In this document: positions 26,318-37,823 of the stretch, one piece after another
How the letters are laid out: every line of letters starts with the position of its first letter
How positions within the stretch are numbered: the first letter of the stretch is position 1
Origin: Petrolisthes cinctipes
Taxonomy: Eukaryota; Arthropoda; Malacostraca; Decapoda; Porcellanidae
Reading direction: 5' to 3'
Assembly (NCBI GenBank): GCA_033782935.1
Contig: JAWQEG010000073.1
Coordinates: 1 to 64,000 of the forward strand
DNA length: 64,000 bases
Program-made: the position numbers and the translations under genes
The notes under the pieces: generated by a model
What the model was told of the DNA's origin: nothing
The model's database searches: none
The model's input: only the letters and a program-made list of their open reading frames with translations

Positions 26318-29300
26318 CAGTATTGTTGAGAAAATTTTATATTTGAATTTGTGAGGTGAGGGTAGAAAACCTAAGAGATACAGTATAATTAATTACAGTA
26401 TCCTTTTATCTTCTGCGAAGAGTGGAGTTCCGCTGTTAAGCAAACTTGTTCTGAATTATCCTTAGTAAAATATGGTTGTAAACTCTGGGGTGATAGAAAG
26501 TACCTTGGTGATAATGAGTATCGTCTACTTGCCTTAGGCTTAGTAAAATATAATAATGAATATGACTCCTGATTTAAGGGCTAACATGTTACCATATGGT
26601 GCATGTATGGAATTTTATATTTTTTCAGTGCTCATGCAGTAAAGCATTCCAATGCCAATTGAAAGTTGATTGTATAGTGTATATGACTATATGTACTGTA
26701 CATATTTCTTCAGAATACTGTGCTGTGCGATCAAGTTTGATACTTTTGGAGTATACAGTATTTTGTCTCATTTGTACTCCAAGATATTCTTTGACTATTG
26801 ATAATTAGTTTTTGTGTTTTCTTATTTTTAGAAATATAATAACGACTAATATCTTGTAACTTGCAATATATATTGTAATATTAAAAATATTTTTATCACA
26901 GTATAAACTATGAAAAGTTTGATTAAAAAAGGCAAATTTTTCTGAGAGTAGGTGCAGGACTAAGCTGGCTTTCTCTGATATCTTACCTGTACTGTACTCT
27001 AATTTATAGTTTGTTTATTTGTAAAGTTTTATGATAAAGTAAAATTATATTGAAATCTCTTCTCTACAGAAGTACCAAGTTGGAAATCATATTAAAATGT
27101 ATTACAGCTGGAGTATACTGTAGTTGCCTGATACAGTGAATAGGATTTAGTACTGTAGGCCTACTTTACTTTGCAGTACAGTAGTTGTATTCAGTTTCAG
27201 GGGATAAGATCATTTGGTAAATTGGAAAATGCTGGTTCCTTTAGATTGGACCAAGAAACAAGATGCTGTACTTGATAATAGGTGATCCAATTTTCTGGAA
27301 CAGATTCAGGGAGTTAATAGCTTCATTTTACTGACAGTATCATAACCCCTTAATTAACCAGTTGTGTGTACAGCCATAAGTTATCATTGCTAGCCCACAC
27401 AACTCACCATGAGGTAATCAAGGGCCTTTAAATGGAACAGAAAGTCACTGTGATGGTTTTTTACTGACATTTACACATGGTACAGCCGGCAAGATGAAAA
27501 TGTGTGACAATGTTCAAGAGTTAGGAGCAACCATTCAGAGATGGTCAATGTTTACATCAGGGTTGGGCTACAAATTATGAATCAAGACTGTATGGGTCGT
27601 ATGCAAGAACATCCTTAGCATACGATGGTGTGATACCAGTATAACGGCTCAATTGTTTTTCTATGGAGTCATCATACCAGTACCACACATTGTGTGCACC
27701 ATGAATGTTCTTGAATATGGCCCTATGCTTTGAGAAATTGAGACTATTGTACTTTTTCTCCTGCAAATATTCTTACTTCTAAGCACTAAAGAGTGCAATA
27801 AAATAGTACATTTGTCGCGGCTTTCAGCCGCTTAAATTGTATTTATTGGTTGTGGAACCAGCACAGCTGAATTGATATAGAACCTACACCTTGCCTAGCC
27901 CAAGCCATCCAGTCCTTCAGACCGGGCTAGTAAGGGTACATTCCGTGAAGATCATCAGAAGTAAAACAATTTAAAAAAGTACATTTCATATTTCTGAAAT
28001 ATTGACTGAATCAATCTCGGAGCCATTTGTGCCATGATTTCTTGCATGCATTATCTTAATTGGATTTGATATACAGTAGTATCTAAAGCATAGCAAGGGT
28101 AAACAATTGTAAACGATTCAGCCTTTCACTCAAGCTTCTCAAGTGACAGGGAATATAGGACAGGTGGTGTGAGGTTGACTCATGGCATGGCACTTTTGCA
28201 GTATTTTGCTGACTCACTCACTTAGCATTGCTGACAGTCCTCACAGCATTATGAGGAGAAGACGGTACTGTAGAAGAGTATACTATTGCTTGCATTTACA
28301 ACTACAGTACAGTACTACAGTAACTGGTGAGTCTAGGTAGCGGTAACATCAGTGTGCTCGCTTAAGTGTAAAGTCATAAGAGGAGGCAGATACATTAAAA
28401 GCTAGCTACTCTAATGATAACAAATTGTTTTTTCATTTTTTAGCTACTAACAAGTTTGTAAGGACAGAATAAAGCATTAAACAAAAGGGACAATTTGCTT
28501 GAGTTCCAGTACCCTATCTTGGGTGGACAAAAGTTATGGTTTGTAACTCTAGGTTCTGTGATTGAATGGACAGGAGGGAGAAGTAGGTATAACTAAGAGT
28601 CTCCTAGATATGTGTCTGGAACCCTTACAATTCTGCCAGAAGGATGTTTTGATAGCAACAGCTAGATAAAGTTGTACAGTATAGCTACTCAGCCAAGGTC
28701 ATCACAAGAATAGGTACAATATATCTTGTTACTCTGTTTTCAATGCCCTCTATTTATGGTAGTTTAGAGTACATGTGTTTTTCCTTTCATTATAAAAAGT
28801 ACAGTATTGCTATTGTTTGGTAAGAATTTTTATTTTCTTCTTCTTACTGGGCCGATAGCATTGGGACTTTATATCTGTCCATACAGTGGAAGGAGTGAAA
28901 GACCAAAAGAAAACAAGTTTTGAAAGAGTATATGATATTTATTTTCATTATGGTGCCAATACTTATTGGCTTGATGGCTGAACAGTTAATGTCTTGACAG
29001 GTTTTACAATTAGTAATTTCTTTAAAGACAATTGTTACCCATTTAGAATGAAAAAGCCTACTGTAGAAAATGAAAATTTCCTGCCAGTTGAAGATTATTG
29101 ATTCCTCTAAATGTGATGCCATATAGATCTCCTACAAGTACTGTACAGTGTACTGAAATAATCTTTGTCTTAGTACAGTTTGGGAGAATCAGTTGCTCCA
29201 TTTTGCCAACAGCATCTTACACCCTTAAGCAGCCATCCCTGATACATAACTGATAATCACCGCAAGCATCCCCCTGAGAGTCCATGATTATTAGCTTGGA

Positions 29301-31637
29301 ATTGATACCAAGTTTGTTGCTTGTAAAGATATGACAATATTATAATTCACCCTCATGCACTGGAAACTTTGCATAAATTATTGCTTTGCATACCTGTATA
29401 TGCAGCTTTCACTACACTTCACTGTAGAGTTGATAATGCCCTATAAATAATTAATATTGGTATGTCTGTACTACAAACGCATATAATTTCCATTTTGCTT
29501 CTGTGTACAGCTTGTTTCATCAGCATCTTTCATTTTCACAGTACTGTACTACGCTGTATATAAGCTAATGCAGCAGGCCACCTTTCTCATCCCATTATTT
29601 GTGTACATTTCATACTTATGTAAGACTTTTTTAATCACAGTTTGAAGATCCCCAACGGAAAATTATTTTGATAGCGAATATAGATATTTTCATTAATTTA
29701 CATGCTGGGTGTGCTGTTTATATTGCAGCAAGACCCATAATATGTAGCCTACTTTGTCCTTGTGTTATTTTTAAAATCCACTCCCAGCTTAAATATTCAA
29801 GTTTGTTGTGTTTCACAGTACCTGTAAATGACTTCATGTTTATAAAATTACTGTATTATAAATTGAGATACTATTTGTTGTTATACACAGTATTATACAA
29901 GGTGTCCTGAGAATAAGAGGCAAAAGTAATGAATAACATCGGTCTCTCCTGCATTACAAAGGAAGACTATGGAAGTACTCTTCCTCCCCCTCCATGCCTC
30001 TATCCCCTCTAATTATGCAGCAGTGTGTTTAAATTTGATAACGGGTTATATACAGTACTTGCATACCAAGTCAAACGGCACAGAGGTCCTCCACCCCTTC
30101 TCACATGATTGGTTTAGTTGTGAGGTGAAGAACACCGGAGAAGTGTGATTGACATTTATTGAGCCCCTACTGATGACTGTCATTAAACTACAGTATAGAT
30201 GATGATATGAATGATTCTTTCCTTCAGTATGAGCTAGATCATTTGATATCCTATCTGTTTCCAGTAATCCATGTGAATGCTGATAATTATAACTTGATAA
30301 CCATTGTGAATCCAAGATGCAGTATTTGCTTAAAATTCCTTCATATAATAGTTCCCATAACATTTTCTCCTTCTCCCCTGTGATACCTTATATAATATTT
30401 TAATTATTAGTCAAATTTAAAAAGTAAGCATTCATATTCTAACATTCTCTTTTATTATTGGTTTCATCATAAAATACACTGTCTTTATCAAATATTTTGT
30501 AAGCTCTGATGAAAGTATTCTTGCAGTATTATCTTGATTTTTCTTGTTTGCTGAACTACATGCTATGTTAATGCAATTAATCAAATTCTGCCAGAGAGTT
30601 ATTTATTATTCAGCTAGAGTTCCAGCTTGTCTTCCCTGTCTCATCTAATATGCATTTTCAGATTGTCCTAGAAAACTTGCCAATCCTTTTGATAATGATA
30701 ACAACATGCATGCCATGGATAATATTGGGATGCTTACCACCGTAGGAAGCCCCCTCCCCCTCCTTTACCCTCTGACTCCTGTTTATAGTACCATTATGCT
30801 GTTAAACCCCTGTATGGGTAGTGAATTTTATTGAGGAGGTAAAATGTTGTCAGTGGATTTGAGGGTACTGATTCCTCCAAACTATCTAAAGAAACAGATT
30901 ACTTAAGCATAAGTGGTCTGATTTATGGTACAGCTTGGTGGAAATGGTAGCCTCCAATTCACTGATAATGTATTACCCCTCTCCCCCCAACTGAGAGGAG
31001 AGTAAGTGAGAAACACCAAATTTGCAAAATAATCCAATTTTTTTATGGCTGTAGTGAATGTGTCCAGAGAGAGAAAATGCACCACATGGAGGGAAGGCAT
31101 ATTAACTTGGTTGCAGTTTGTTATTCACTGAGGAAAATAGCTTCTGATTTTCATAATTTTGGTTACAGTACTAAGATTATATTATCATGTAATACAGCAC
31201 ACTACTTGATTATGGGCAGTGTGCATACATTTATTTCCAGTGCAGTATTGATTAATGTTTGTCCTAGTCCATGGTTGGTCAGGTGTTTGGGGTAATTACA
31301 GTAATTTAAAGTTTATAATCTTATGATTCTGGAAACGAATCATATTTAAAACTGCACAATAACTTTTGAGTTAATACATATTTTGTGCAGTACAGTGTTA
31401 GATTAATTAGAATTCTCTCCTTCAGTACCATTGATAGTTACTGAGCAGGACGGTCTTATAACTGAAACTTTTAAGTACGGTAAAAGTTTTAGACTTGCCA
31501 GTTAAGAAATAAGGAAAGAAATGCATGCTTCAGAATAATTTCAAGATTCTGCAAGGTCACCTCACAGAGAAAAAAATTTAAAGTGCTGTGTAGGTATAGT
31601 ACCGGTACATTAAAATGCTTCATTATTCATTGCAGTA

Positions 31638-31965
31638 CAGTAGTCCCCCGCACTTAATGTATTGCATCTCTGCGTTTTTGCACTGAAAGGACTGAAAGGC
31701 CCCAAATTCACTTCAACAGCAATTTTCTTGCACATTCAACTGTGTGCATCTACATGGATGTGTGTGTGCAGGTGCATGTGTAACATCAAATGTGTGCGTG
31801 TGTGTGTGTGTGTGCAGTACAGTACAGTACAGTGTTTTTAGTTTTCAGTAGTAAAATGGGGGTCAAAGAGGTGACTTTGAATGTGACCGAAGACTAACTG
31901 ACAATTTTCCAATTAATATACACTTTTGCACTTAGCAGTTTTGCATTTAGTGCGGGGAAAGACTG
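31638..31965. mobile_element. pogo/Tigger-like MITE, 328 bp, TA flanks
   Basis: The left end cagtagtcccccgcacttaa pairs with the inverse complement of the right end (gcatttagtgcggggaaaga plus ctg), and TA borders both ends. A short (GT)n and a run of cagta repeats lie inside. CAGT-CCC-GC termini with TA duplication resemble pogo/Tigger elements. No transposase is present. Confidence 0.75.
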
Positions 31966-33063
31966 TAGTTCCCTCATTAAAATTGTTTCTCCCATCGGAG
32001 TTGTTCATATTGTTGTAAATTTGTAAATGGTGCACCACCCACTGCTCCAACAGCAACTGTAAAAGTTGAAAATGAGATTCTTAAGTGTTAAATTAGCTTT
32101 ACTTTAGGATATTGGGAATGTGACTTTTTAATAGTTACAGTATGCTTGACTGTTAAAATTGATGTTCCTAATTGCATTTCAGGAAAATTGATTAAGAGTA
32201 TTTTAAAAAATTAGTGTTAAATTGTTTTAAGCCAGATTCATTGTATGTGGTTTGTGGTATGAAGAGGTTGTTGACCCCAGTATAACTCATAAAGTGTAGG
32301 TTCCTCGTTACTTCCTATCTTTGGTCTCATAGTCACACATTTTCTCTTCACCTTTTTTTTCCTCTTTAATTATAGAGTCATGCCAAAAATAGTAGGTAAA
32401 CGTGGATACTGGATTAAAATTTCCTGGGGTTCATTGGCTCCTAGTGGCTCTCCCTTTAGCTCTCTCTCTCTTGTTCTCTGAAACTCAACATTGCTTGGCC
32501 ATAGATGTAACAACTGCTAACTTTTCTTGAATGCTACCGGTACATCTAAATTGTATTCATCTCTGTAGTGTATGCTGAGTTTAAATCCTTTTTGTAATAT
32601 TGGTCACACATTTACAATCAGAATTTGCGTTTGAAAAGAATCATTTAAGTGACAGCTCATTTACACAGATAGATTTTCAACTGAACTACAACTGGAGTTT
32701 TCCTTTCTTTAAAGATATACTTTGTTATTTCTTTACTGTTTTACCTGTAATTTTAGTTTGTGGAATGGGAGTGAATATATGGGTTATATTTTTTATGATA
32801 AGTTCTGTCATCTCCCTTGCAGCATTATGTTATATGCTGTTTTGTACAGGTTTTCATCCATTATCTGTTCCACAACTGTCCATCCTGTCCTGCAGTATGC
32901 TATTCTTACCTGTAAAGGTTATATTCTGCCAGTCTAATCAACTGTAACCTTAGTGGTTTGAAAATATATATCCAAATAAATTGAAATTATAGACTCAAAG
33001 AAAAAAATGGATTAATAGAGAAGCTAATATTTTTTCTCAGTTCTTCTGCCATAACTCACTGTT

Positions 33064-33069
33064 TATAAA
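33064..33069 (+). promoter_or_regulatory. Possible TATA box of an internal CAPS promoter
   Basis: A TATAAA hexamer lies in the 29-kb intron, about 50 bases before the first ATG (33116) of an open frame that ends in a phase-compatible donor at 33309. A (CAG)n-like run and a GC-richer, CpG-containing stretch follow. No clear arthropod initiator was found at the expected distance. TATAAA is common by chance in AT-rich DNA, so the support comes from the context. Confidence 0.25.
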
Positions 33070-33079
33070 CCTTAAGTAA

Positions 33080-33309
33080 ATTAGCAGCAGCAGCAGCAAG
33101 CAGCAGCCTCTGATAATGACTAATGTAGCTCCTCTCTCTTCTCTCTCTGTGTGGCTTCTCCCTCCTCCCCCCCCCCTCCTCTTCCTCAAACTAAGCCGGA
33201 GACGCAGCTCAGTGCTAAGGCAGGTAGCTGAGTGCATGTCAGTTGTATCTCGCTCGCTCGGACTGACCCCCTTTTTGGCACACTATTTGCAAGTTTATGG
33301 CTCTCTCAG
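33080..33309 (+). CDS. Candidate alternative first exon of CAPS
   Basis: An open frame starts after a stop at 33077-33079, has its first ATG at 33116 and a second at 33235, and reaches a strong donor (ctcag/gtaaat) at 33309. The donor leaves phase 2, exactly what exon 5 (40993) needs, and joining them recreates an Arg codon and the frame SQSSLSG leading into C2. The encoded stretch has a Pro/Leu-rich start (LLPPPPPLLF) and a basic patch (KLSRRRSS). It is GC- and CpG-richer than the surrounding intron. If real it would make a CAPS form beginning shortly before C2. The proline run comes from a C-rich tract, so chance openness cannot be excluded. I recognise no known homolog of this N-terminus. 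Confidence 0.3.
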
Positions 33310-36300
33310 GTAAATGTGCGGGAGGGAACATGGCGCGGGGTGTGACGGGGGGTGTGCACTACTCGCTTCAAGGCTTCGGCAAAAGCATAGCTGAGGGTAA
33401 TAGATTAGCAGTTTGTGATAGGGCATGTGAAATTTCCAGGGAGGAATTTTATGTAGACTAAGGCAGAAATATCTTGAGAATAATATAGAAGGTATAGACA
33501 GATTGCATACAATAAACAACATACAAAATGCCCTTATTGGCAATGGTTTGCTACTTATAAATCTGTGGGTGTAGTCACTCATATTTCACCCACATTTGTA
33601 ACAACTGTGGGGGACGTTTCCTTCCATACGTCCGCCTACGCTCTACTGATTGTCTTCTAAATTAAATAACTTTTTCTTAGGCACATATCCTGTCTACACT
33701 TTGAGATATCTTGTGTACAGACAGACAGACTGACTGACCAAGTAACAGAGGACAAAACATAACTTCTCCATCTTCATTGGCGAAAGTTATTAAAAGTTCC
33801 TTCTCATTTGGTGTTTATTTTATGCAGTTATGAGAATAGTGGATAGTATTGCAAAACATTTTCCTCTTAGTATCTGTGGCATAGTAAGCAAGATGTAGAT
33901 CTCTTGCTGAATGCAAAGAGGGCCAATATCCAAAAAGAAAGGCCAATTGTGATAGAAACCAGATTATTTATTTGGTTAAAATTGCGAGTTTTAACATTTG
34001 CCCATTTTGGACATTGACCTTTCTTGTATTGAGATAAGAAAATACAAATGATTAGGGTAATAGGCTGTGATAGGATTTAGGATATTTGTGATGAAAGATG
34101 ACTTGTTTGGGTATGCTCTGTGCCGTATTTCAAGCCTTTCACTGTGTGTCAGGATGTTTAGAGTAGATAAATGGTTATCAATATTATTGTGCTTGGTCAG
34201 TTCTTGTCTAGCTGTGACAGGTTCATGTAATGGTTGGTGGGAGCTAGTTCAACTGAGGTAATGAGATGCCATTCTTCCATGTTGGATAAGGAATTGTTTA
34301 TATGCAGTATTGCAATACTGTATATTGCATACCTCTGAACTCTGCTTACATTTTACCTTTTTTTTTTTTAGTATACTGTACTGTACAATTAGGATATACA
34401 TATGAGTATCTTGTACAGTAATAGGGTAAGTCTGAAAGAAACAAGTCGTTAGTCTTGGTCTGAGAAAAAATACCATACAAATACAGTTTATGCTCTGTAT
34501 AGGCTCAGTGAAGGCAGAGAACATTTGGAGATAAAAAAGATCAACTATAAATATTTTTTTTAAATAAAGGCCATCTACAGCTATAATTGGTTGACATACT
34601 GTGCTATGTTATATTTGAAAGTTTAGGCATTGAACAATATTTTTGTAAAAATAGATTTTCTTGATTCACCTTTAGATACTTTTGAATGTGAAGTTTTCAT
34701 TTTCCCTGCAAATAGTTTGGAACTACAGTACTTTTTCTGGCAAAGAAACTTTAATCATTTCTACCTTTAGTAGCTTGCACTATCATGCTTCCAGAAGCTT
34801 ATGTAGAACAGCAGTACCTGTCAATAATTTCTCACTCAAACTGATACTACATGACTGTCAGTTTCATGTCAGTAGAAAACAGCCACTGTTCTTGTGTGTA
34901 GCTTAACATATGAGTACCCATCTATAAAACATGTACTGTAATTGAAAATTAATTATGCATGCATTTGTTGAGTGCTCAGAACTTGAACATTAAATCCTTG
35001 CTGTAGCTTTGATGATGAGTATTTTAAAAATAGTGTGAACTTCCCAATACAGTATAAAATGTACTGTAGAGACAGTGTTGAGTTTTAGATAGTCACGTCA
35101 AGAAAACAAAGGCACTGATGAAAGTGATTTTAGGAGAAACAATAAAATTTCTTATCCCTGCAGGTTCAGTCATGATTATTAAAGTTATGACAAAATTTGC
35201 TCAGTGTCATTGTTTGCTTGACCATTAAAATCTTATTTTAACATAATCTTTTTATATAGTGGCTGAGACATAAAGTCGTGATAAAAGTACTGTACTGTAC
35301 TGTATACTGTACCAAAATTATTGGAAGTGAGGCATAGTTTTGTACAGTATAGTGAATCAACAGGATAAGTAGACTCTTAATTAGGAGGGAGAATTAATTT
35401 ACTGTCCAAGTACTGACGGACAGTACTTGTAGGTAAGGTTTTCAGGAATAATTTTTTTGTTGGATTTTCTTTCAATGAAAGAGAGAAATCATTATACGGT
35501 ACATCATTATAGTATGCTGACAACTATCTGATCTATAAGGACTCCCCTTACATTCATGCATCCAATTTAAAAGTCTGGAATAGGTGAAAGTTCTCAAGAG
35601 TTAGAATAATTTAGGAACAATACAGTACAGTAGAATGTTCTTTGCAGAGATATTAATGGACAACATATTGCCAGTGAATTGGTAGATAGAGAGGTTTTGA
35701 GGGATGATGCACCAATTTAGGGAATGCAATGAGCAATAATCATGATTGTTTGACATCTTAAGTGTCCATAGTCTGTTGCATTTTCTGGCAGTTGGAAGAT
35801 ATGCTGCCATCTATTTCAATTTAGGAAAAGGACATCTCTCCATTGACTAGAGAGATATGAAGATGCATAAATTACTGGTCAGTGGTTGGATGGGATGCAG
35901 GTGATTGACATGGGTTAGTTTATTAACCCCAGTGTTCTTTAGCTCTTAGGGTGCAAAGTAGAAGGGAATTTGAATTTTGAATACTGAGGGCATTTTATGA
36001 GATAATTAAATGTTTTAGTTGTGATTTGGATTGTTGTAAATTGTATTTAATATCAGTGGCCCTTGTAAGTTAGTGATACAAAGTGTTCAAAGAAGTGCTT
36101 GCAAAGTAAGCAGGAATATTTTATCCCTACTGTACCTGTGAATATGATCATTACAGATAGCGAGGAATATATTACAGTTGATGATTCTAACTCTTAGTAC
36201 CGTACCTGTAATATGACCCTCGATACCAGCCTAACCCGTGCCCTAACACTCAGTGACCAAATTTGCCATCAATTAATAGGGTGACCATGTAGTTGGCTTG

Positions 36301-36950
36301 GTTGCAAAACAAAGCCTTATCTCCTTCCTCCCCTATCCAACTATGTTTAAGTGGCAGCAGGGGAGTGATATAGCTGGAGAGATTTTAGATCAGTAAAGCT
36401 ACTGCCTGACAGTTAATTTAACTTACAGTACTCTGGTGTATGTGTTAGGGCAGTTGTACATGAAATACCCAAAGGTTTATCTTGTAAATACCTTGTGTCG
36501 CAGCCACTAAGTATGTACCAAACTTTCTATATTTTTATATCATATACATGCATACATATGAAAGTACATAATATAGATACATAAAATATATACTGTATAC
36601 ATATATATATATATACAGTACAGTACTGTATACAGATAATTTTAAAATCTCCCCTGGGTACTGTGCTTTGTCAGAAACACTAAAGATTAGTTTGCTGTGT
36701 AGATGGCATCATCAGTGTTCCAGAATCTTTCAGTGAACTACATACAATACTGTTTAGTAACTGGTAACTCCTAAGCAGCCTCAGCCCCTCAGCGATGACG
36801 AGTGCACATTCCCTGTGTCCTACTCGGTGCCCATTTTTCAGTCTCGGACATTTATCCTCCCTGGCACCACCGTTTAGCAACAGTATAAAACCACTTGAGC
36901 TCCAGTGACTGTTAAGTGTGTCTATACATAAACCAGTGCACTGCCACCAC

Positions 36951-37113
36951 TCACGTCAGAATGGGTCCCCTTGCTTTGTCTGTAGAAGGGGATAAGATGA
37001 CAGCAATATGCGATTGCTCCTGTGTTTTACTACTACTACTAATACTACTACAACTACTATTTCTACTACTACTACTACTACTACTACTACTATTTCTACT
37101 ACTACTACTATTT

Positions 37114-37158
<45 letters not shown>

Positions 37159-37349
37159 TTTCTACTACTACTACTATTTCTACTACTACTACTATTTCTA
37201 CTACTACTACTATTTCTACTACTACTACTACTACTACTATTTCTACTACTACTACTATTTCTACTACTACTGCTACTGTTTCTACTACTACTATTTCTAC
37301 TACTACTACTACTACTCTTTCTACTACTACTTCTATGACTAAAATACAA
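36951..37349. repeat. (TAC/CTA)n trinucleotide array with periodic CTATTT interruptions
   Basis: From about 37028 to 37335 the sequence is (CTA)n broken at quasi-regular steps by ctatttcta. This produces artefactual poly-Leu, poly-Thr, poly-Ser and poly-Val open frames in several readings. None is taken as coding. Confidence 0.95.
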
Positions 37350-37756
37350 TACTGTACTACTCTTTGCATGTACCTCTTCCCCACTGAAGTGTTTGTGTAT
37401 ACTGTACCCTGTGCTCCGTTATGTGTGGCTACAGCCTCACCTCTAGTGACTATATCTGATATATACAGTACTTGATGTTACTATATGTGGAGTGAAGTAC
37501 GTGGTGCATGGCATGTGGCCCTTTCCAAACTTGTTGGAGTAACTATGTTAAGTACTGTATTACACTGTAAAGAAATGAAGTGTTTAGTGTTACCAAATAT
37601 TCATTTTCTAAAAATAAGAGAGTACATTAAAATACAGTACATTGAATTTATGATATTTTAGAATGTAATAACAGTTTTTATCAGTACAAATATATTACAG
37701 TATATAAACTTACTTCATCTTTTACACTGCATTACATTGAGCATATTCAAAGGTTT

Positions 37757-37758
<2 letters not shown>

Positions 37759-37820
<62 letters not shown>
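37759..37820. repeat. (AT)n microsatellite, 62 bp
   Basis: Uninterrupted AT dinucleotide run in the 29-kb intron. Confidence 0.95.

Positions 37821-37823
<3 letters not shown>

Noticed and set aside
27816..27831. Small perfect hairpin (gcggctttcagccgc)
   Set aside because: Six-base stem only; no context to support an RNA gene or regulatory role.
36916..37475. Poly-Leu, poly-Thr, poly-Ser and poly-Val open frames
   Set aside because: Readings of the (CTA)n array.
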